Origin: Streptantibioticus silvisoli
GTDB taxonomy: Bacteria; Actinomycetota; Actinomycetes; Streptomycetales; Streptomycetaceae
Length of the DNA stretch: 64,000 bases
Direction: 5' to 3'
NCBI RefSeq assembly: GCF_027947535.2
Contig: NZ_JAAGKO020000047.1
Span: 1-64,000, forward strand
Under the pieces are notes generated by a model that saw only the letters and a list, made by a program, of their open reading frames with translations, searched no databases and was not told the origin of the DNA. Positions 60,106 through 64,000 of the stretch are shown here, in pieces. Both the position numbers and the translations under genes were made by a program. How positions within the stretch are numbered: the first letter of the stretch is position 1; each line of letters starts with the position of its first letter.

Positions 60106-61116
60106 ATGGACACTGGCGACCGGGCGGTTCTCGCGCCCCTCACGGGTGGGGCGTTGCGCCGGTCTCGGACCGTCGACCGCGAACTGGTGCACCGGGTGTC
60201 GGTGGCGGAGGTGCTGCTGACCGACGTACGGCCGTGCGGCGCCGACCGGTTCGAGGCGGCCGCGTGCTGGCCGCGGTCCCATCCGACGTTCCCGCGCGGC
60301 CGCGACGACCGGCACAGTCCGCTGGTGCTGGTCGAGACGCTGCGGCAGCTGGGCATCTATGTGCCGCTGACGCACTACGGGGTGGCGCCCGGCGCGCGGT
60401 TCCTCATCACCGACCTGGGGTTCGCCGTCGACCCGGCGGCCGAGCCGCGCGCGGGGTTCGGCGCCAGCGAGATCACCTGCCGGGTCGCGGTCGACGAGGT
60501 GCGGCGCGGCGGCTCGGGTGCGGTGCGGGGCCTGCGCATGCGGGTGCGGTTCCTCGCCGGCGAGGTGATGTTCGGCCGGGCGTGGGGCGGTTCGCGGTTC
60601 CTGGGCGAACGGGAGTACGCGACGCTGCGGAAGGCGGGCGCGGCGGCGCGCGGCGCGGCGTCCTCTGCGGCGCCGGGCGGATCGGCGGCGGACGGCGGGA
60701 CGCTTCCGGGAGCACGGACGGGGGTGCTTTCGGGGGCGCTTTCGGGGGCGCGCAGTGGTGGCGTACGCCCGGCGCACGCCGCGCTGGACGTGGGGTCGCC
60801 GGGGGACGTCGTCCTGGGGCTGGAGGGCGGGGCGCTGGTGCTGGACCCGGCCGATCCGTGGCACCCGTTCCTGTTCGACCACGGCTCGGACCACGTGCCC
60901 GGCATGGCGCTGATCGAGGCGGCGCGGCAGGCGGCGGCGGTGCGCAGCGGGGGCGCGCTGCTGCGGCCGGTCTCCGGCGAGTTGCGGGCGCTGCGGTTCA
61001 CCGAACACGCGCCGTTCGCGCGGGTGGAGTGCGCCGTCTACGCCGGCACGGGCGTCTTCCGCTTCCGCCAGGGCGGCTCCCACACGGCGGTCGGGGTCCT
61101 GCGTTACCGCCGATGA
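60106..61116 (+). CDS. AfsA/ScbA-type gamma-butyrolactone biosynthesis protein
   Basis: The 336-residue enzyme condenses a beta-ketoacyl-ACP with dihydroxyacetone phosphate, the first step to A-factor-like signals. Both AfsA hotdog repeats are visible: HRVSVAEVLLTDV with WPRSHPTF (about 25-65), and the second with FDHGSDHVPGMALIEAARQA (from 257). ATG 60106 is ten bases after a -10-like TATTTT, so the message has little leader. A Gly/Ala/Ser-rich insert (about 180-222), partly from 12-bp GCTTTCGGGGGC repeats, separates the domains. It pairs with the receptor at 59329; the product may be the local signal. Confidence 0.92.
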   Translation: MDTGDRAVLAPLTGGALRRSRTVDRELVHRVSVAEVLLTDVRPCGADRFEAAACWPRSHPTFPRGRDDRHSPLVLVETLRQLGIYVPLTHYGVAPGARFLITDLGFAVDPAAEPRAGFGASEITCRVAVDEVRRGGSGAVRGLRMRVRFLAGEVMFGRAWGGSRFLGEREYATLRKAGAAARGAASSAAPGGSAADGGTLPGARTGVLSGALSGARSGGVRPAHAALDVGSPGDVVLGLEGGALVLDPADPWHPFLFDHGSDHVPGMALIEAARQAAAVRSGGALLRPVSGELRALRFTEHAPFARVECAVYAGTGVFRFRQGGSHTAVGVLRYRR

Positions 61117-61193
61117 CCCCGCCACCCGCGCCGGCCTGCGCCTTCTCCGCGGGCCGACGCGCACGCCCCGCGGCACGCACGAAGAGTAGCGGC

Positions 61194-61233
61194 TTGACTA
61201 CGTGACGCGCCCAACCTAACGTAACGAACGTTA
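61194..61233 (+). promoter_or_regulatory. Promoter with palindromic operator before the HAD gene
   Basis: TTGACT (61194-61199) and TAACGT (61217-61222) are separated by 17 bp, a good -35/-10. The palindrome TAACG-AA-CGTTA (61222-61233) overlaps the expected start site. A TetR-type repressor, possibly the neighbouring receptor, could act here. The leader to ATG 61430 is about 200 nt. Confidence 0.6.
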
Positions 61234-61433
61234 TGTTCCGGAATGTCCCTTCCGGGCAGTATGCGCGCTCACGCGCCCGCGTTCACGCCCCGAAGGCGGT
61301 CCCCAGGCCGCCGAAGACCCCGTCGATACCTCGCCCCGCGCGAGAGGGACGGGGCCCAGGCCCCCGCCTCCCCGGTCACCGGGGCCGGTTGCGCGGCCCA
61401 CCCCTCAAAGAACAGCGGAGAAGGCACTCATGA
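61233..61433 (+). CDS. Possible upstream ORF (66 aa) overlapping the HAD start
   Basis: An ATG-initiated frame begins four bases after the predicted transcription start and ends in an ATGA overlap with the HAD gene. It would encode a basic Arg/Pro-rich peptide. Third-position GC is lower than in proven genes here, so it may be chance. If translated from a leaderless mRNA it could couple to the HAD gene. Confidence 0.25.
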   Translation: MFRNVPSGQYARSRARVHAPKAVPRPPKTPSIPRPAREGRGPGPRLPGHRGRLRGPPLKEQRRRHS

Positions 61434-62122
61434 CAGTCCACACCATCACCGACTGGACCCCCTCCGTCGTCGTGTTCGACTGCGACGGCACCCTGATGGA
61501 CACCGAACGCCACTGGCAGGCGGCCCGGGACACCGTGCTGCTCGGCTACGGCGTCGTCCCGGACCCGGAGTTCGCCGAGCTGTCGAAGGGCGTGCACTAC
61601 ACCGACTGCGGGCGGATGATGGCGCAGTTCGCCGGCCGCCCGGAGTCGACGCAGGCGATGACCGTCCAACTGCTCGACGCGTTCCGGAAACTGGTCGCGG
61701 AGAACCCGGTGCCGACCCCGGGCGCGGAACGCATGGTGGCCGGCGTCGCCCGGTTCGCACCGCTGGCGGTCGCCAGCAACTGCCCGCTCGACGTGGTCGA
61801 GTCCTGCCTGGAGGCCGTCGGCCTGCTGCGGTACTTCGAGCGCATCGTGGTGCCCGGCGACGGCGTACGCCCCAAGCCGGACCCGGATCCGTACCTCACC
61901 GCGGTGCGGGCCCTCGGCGGCGAACCACGTGACGCGCTCGCCGTCGAGGACTCCGTCTGCGGCCTGCGGTCGGCCGCCGCCGCCGGCCTGCGGGTGCTGG
62001 GCGTCGGCCCGCGCCCCGCCGACGAGGCCACCGAACTCGCCGACTGGTGGGTCCCCTCGCTGGCCGAGCCGGGCCTCACCGCCTGGGTCGCCGGCCGCAT
62101 CCCCCGCCAGCCGGTCGCCTGA
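61430..62122 (+). CDS. HAD-superfamily phosphatase next to AfsA
   Basis: The 230-residue enzyme has HAD motif I VVFDCDGTLMDTE (Asp17, Asp19), motif II VASNCP, Lys in RPKPDPDPY and motif IV LAVEDSVCGLRSAA, with a helical cap. It removes phosphate from a small molecule. Phosphatase action on the phosphorylated butenolide/butanolide intermediate is a step in gamma-butyrolactone formation, so its place after afsA-type gene makes that role plausible but unproven. ATG 61430 follows GGAGAAGG; the long leader and operator precede it. Confidence 0.88.
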   Translation: MTVHTITDWTPSVVVFDCDGTLMDTERHWQAARDTVLLGYGVVPDPEFAELSKGVHYTDCGRMMAQFAGRPESTQAMTVQLLDAFRKLVAENPVPTPGAERMVAGVARFAPLAVASNCPLDVVESCLEAVGLLRYFERIVVPGDGVRPKPDPDPYLTAVRALGGEPRDALAVEDSVCGLRSAAAAGLRVLGVGPRPADEATELADWWVPSLAEPGLTAWVAGRIPRQPVA

Positions 62123-62201
62123 CGGGGGGTCTCGCGGCGGCGGGTGCCGGGGTCGGCGGTGCCGGGCTGCCGGGCGGTGCCGTGGCCGGCGCCCGGTGCG
62201 T

Positions 62202-62280
62202 GGCTGACGGACGGTGCCGTGGCTGACGGAGTTGACGGCGCAATGGCTGACGGACGGTGCCGGGCTGACGGACGGTGTCG
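62202..62280 (+). repeat. 18-19-bp GGCTGACGGACGGTGCCG repeats
   Basis: Units start at about 62202, 62221, 62245 and 62263, the second degenerate. They begin 80 bp after the HAD stop and merge into the terminator hairpin. Confidence 0.6.
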
Positions 62281-62302
62281 GCGGCGCCGCTGACACCGTC
62301 CG
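62269..62302. terminator. Terminator hairpin between convergent HAD and dhaL genes
   Basis: An 11-bp stem CGGACGGTGTC (62269-62279) pairs with 62292-62302 around a GC-rich 12-nt loop, 14 bp from the dhaL stop. The left arm is supplied by the last repeat unit. Confidence 0.7.
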
Positions 62303-62315
62303 GCGCCGCCGCCCG

Positions 62316-63002
62316 TCACACCGCCGGTGAGGCCGGTTCCGCGCCGCCGAGCAGGTCGTCGAGGGAGAGGGAGGTGATGTCGACGGCGGCGGAGAACAGC
62401 AGGCCGACGCCGACCGCGCCGGGGTCGGGGATGCCGCTGGCCCGGTCGCCCAGGTAGCTGGCCCGGCCCCGGCGGGCCCGGAACAGCGCGGTGCCGCGCA
62501 CGCCCTCCCAGGCGGCGTCGGCCGCCGCCGCCAGGGCCACGTCGGGCCGGGTCTTCGCGGGGGCCTCCCGCAGCGCGCGGGCGGCCGGCGCGAGCGCGTC
62601 GACCAGTGTCTTGTCGCCGGGTTCGGCGTCGCCGACCCGCTGGATGGCGGCGAGGCCGGCCGCCGTGCCGTCCGCCAGCGCCCGGACCGTCAGCACGTCG
62701 CCGTGGTCGGCGGCGGCGCCGGCCAGTTCGGTCAGCAGCAGCCCGAACAGCGGTCCGCTGGTGCCGCCGACGTCGTCGAGGAAGGCGGTGGCGGCGGCGT
62801 CCAGCGGGCCGCGGGCGGATCGGTCGGCCGGATCGCGCCGCGCCAGCCGGGCGAGGGCCGACTCCAGGCCGGCCCGCAGGTTGACGCCGAAGTCCCCGTC
62901 GCCGGTGCGCTGGTCCAGGTCCGTCAGCCGCTCCTCGGTGGACGCCACGACGGCGGCGAAACGCCGTACCCACGCGTCGGTGAACGCCGCGTCGAACTCC
63001 AT
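62316..63002 (-). CDS. dhaL: Dihydroxyacetone kinase subunit DhaL
   Basis: The 228-residue ADP-binding subunit of PTS- or ATP-type dihydroxyacetone kinase has the metal-binding Asp set Asp30, Asp35, Asp37 (DLDQRTGDGDFGVN) and the helical-barrel motifs GGTSGPLFG, GDKTLVDAL and GRASYLGDRASGIPDPGAVG. It phosphorylates dihydroxyacetone together with DhaK. ATG 63002 lies 4 bp after the dhaK stop, so the genes are an operon. No DhaM is seen within the window, so donor type is open. Confidence 0.95.
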   Translation of the reverse strand: MEFDAAFTDAWVRRFAAVVASTEERLTDLDQRTGDGDFGVNLRAGLESALARLARRDPADRSARGPLDAAATAFLDDVGGTSGPLFGLLLTELAGAAADHGDVLTVRALADGTAAGLAAIQRVGDAEPGDKTLVDALAPAARALREAPAKTRPDVALAAAADAAWEGVRGTALFRARRGRASYLGDRASGIPDPGAVGVGLLFSAAVDITSLSLDDLLGGAEPASPAV

Positions 63003-63006
63003 GCGA

Positions 63007-64000
63007 TCAACCCCTGTCGAGCGTCGTCGCCGGGGACGGCCAGGCCGCGGTGTGCGCCGGGGCGTCGTACAGGGCGAGTGTCTCCCGGTCGGCGTCCAGG
63101 AGGGTGAGCGAGAAACCGCGCATGTCGAGCGCGGTGACGAACTCGCCGACCGGCGTACGGCCCGGCACCAGGCCCCGGGCGGTCAGCGCGGCGATGAACT
63201 GGCCGAGCACCGCGTACAGCTCCATCCGGGTGACGGACCCCAGTCCGTTGACCATGGCGATCATGGTGGCGCCCGGCGCCGGATCGAGCGCGGTGACCAG
63301 GTCGGCGGTCATCGCCTCGACCAGTTTGGCCAGCGGCATGACCGGCAGGGAGCGGTCGGCCCGTTCCCCGTGGATGCCGACGCCGTACTCGATCATGCCG
63401 GCCGGCACCTCGAAGGCGGGGCGGCCGGTGGCCGGGGTGTTGTGCGCGCCGGAGGCCACCGAGACGCTGCGGCAGCGGGCCGACGTGCGGGTGCCGAGGG
63501 CGACCAGCTCGTCGAGGCCGGCGCCCGCGTCGGCGGCGGCGCCGAGCACCTTCTCCACCAGCACCGTGCCGGCCATGCCGCGCCGGCCGACCGCGATGGA
63601 CTCCGACTCCGAGGCGATGTCGTCGTCGACCAGCACCCGGGCGCAGCGGATGCCCTGCCGGTTGAGGCGTTCGGCGGCGATGCCGAAGTTGATCCGGTCG
63701 CCGGTGTAGTTCTTGACGATGTGCAGCACACCGCCGTCCCGGGCCACCGCGCAGGACGCCTGGAAGATCTGACGGTTGTGCGGGGAGGCGAAGATCCGGC
63801 CGGGGCAGGCGGCGTCCAGCATCCCGGCGCCGACGTAGCCGATGTGCAGCGGTTCGTGGCCGGAGCCGCCGCCGGACAGCAGGGCGACCCGGCGGCCGGC
63901 GGCCGGACGGCGGGCGGTGAGGAAGCCGTGCTCGGCGTCGAGGTCGACCAGGTCGCTGTGGGCCCGGGCGAAACCGGCCAGTGCGTCGGGGACCAGCGAT
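63007..64000 (-). CDS. dhaK: Dihydroxyacetone kinase subunit DhaK, N-terminus beyond window
   Basis: At least 331 residues are present; the start lies past 64000. DhaK binds dihydroxyacetone covalently through the His in GVGIHGERADR. The nucleotide/substrate loop LLSGGGSGHEPLHIGYVGAGML is visible near the window end, as are VKNYTGDRINFGIAAE and VNGLGSVTRMELY. Only the first few dozen residues should be missing. It is upstream of and coupled to dhaL. Confidence 0.95.
   Translation of the reverse strand, partial: SLVPDALAGFARAHSDLVDLDAEHGFLTARRPAAGRRVALLSGGGSGHEPLHIGYVGAGMLDAACPGRIFASPHNRQIFQASCAVARDGGVLHIVKNYTGDRINFGIAAERLNRQGIRCARVLVDDDIASESESIAVGRRGMAGTVLVEKVLGAAADAGAGLDELVALGTRTSARCRSVSVASGAHNTPATGRPAFEVPAGMIEYGVGIHGERADRSLPVMPLAKLVEAMTADLVTALDPAPGATMIAMVNGLGSVTRMELYAVLGQFIAALTARGLVPGRTPVGEFVTALDMRGFSLTLLDADRETLALYDAPAHTAAWPSPATTLDRG

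Overview
This window reads as chromosome of a high-GC actinomycete, almost certainly a member of the Streptomycetaceae. Reasons: GC-rich coding DNA with strong G/C third-position bias, frequent GTG starts, several Tat-type twin-arginine signals, an AfsA/ArpA gamma-butyrolactone locus, an AbaA-like trio (XRE-DUF5753, DUF397, HATPase), a chitinase promoter with a DasR-like element, and a DmdR/DtxR-type iron box. No rRNA, tRNA or CRISPR array was recognised.

Layout. 1-1840: right edge of an integrated element (end of an unidentified gene, a small ORF, a tyrosine integrase and TCTCCCAG repeats). 2103-12267: TetR regulator, Old Yellow Enzyme with paired operators, a hexapeptide-repeat small ORF, uracil-DNA glycosylase, DUF2510/LURP-like protein, BadF-type sugar kinase, SirB-like protein, lactonase, HAD phosphatase and flavin monooxygenase. 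12910-19012: complete oligopeptide ABC transporter with fused DppD-DppF ATPases. 19133-25680: secreted polysaccharide-degradation island: GH18 chitinase, then a divergent GH64 glucanase / discoidin-beta-helix pair with two identical LacI operators, and a LacI regulator. 25761-27751: AbaA-like trio. 27911-32975: GH3 lipoprotein, NCS1 permease with yeast-type cytosine deaminase, lipoamide dehydrogenase. 33016-36696: iron-regulated efeUOB. 36892-44258: phospholipase-type phosphoesterase fused to a beta-propeller (possible Pho box), acetyltransferases, an ABC ATPase/membrane pair. 44701-47525: IorB/IorA molybdenum oxidoreductase.

48108-54404 is the most distinctive locus: a 68-residue peptide with a double-glycine leader, a HlyD-type accessory protein, a C39-peptidase ABC exporter and a second large ABC transporter, which together form an NHLP/NHLM-type peptide export system with no tailoring enzyme nearby. 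The predicted core is Cys-free, lacks Lys/Arg and is anionic, unlike a classical lanthipeptide or cationic bacteriocin.

54685-64000: secreted Gly/Pro-rich protein, ClC-type channel with a proline-rich tail, cell-wall amidase fused to a transglycosylase-like domain, an ArpA-type receptor divergent from an AfsA synthase followed by a HAD phosphatase, and a dhaK-dhaL pair (dhaK runs off the end).

A recurrent theme is short GC-rich tandem arrays (14, 16, 18-19 and 34 bp periods) directly after stop codons, often next to strong hairpins. All functional calls are from motif recognition by eye; no database search was possible.
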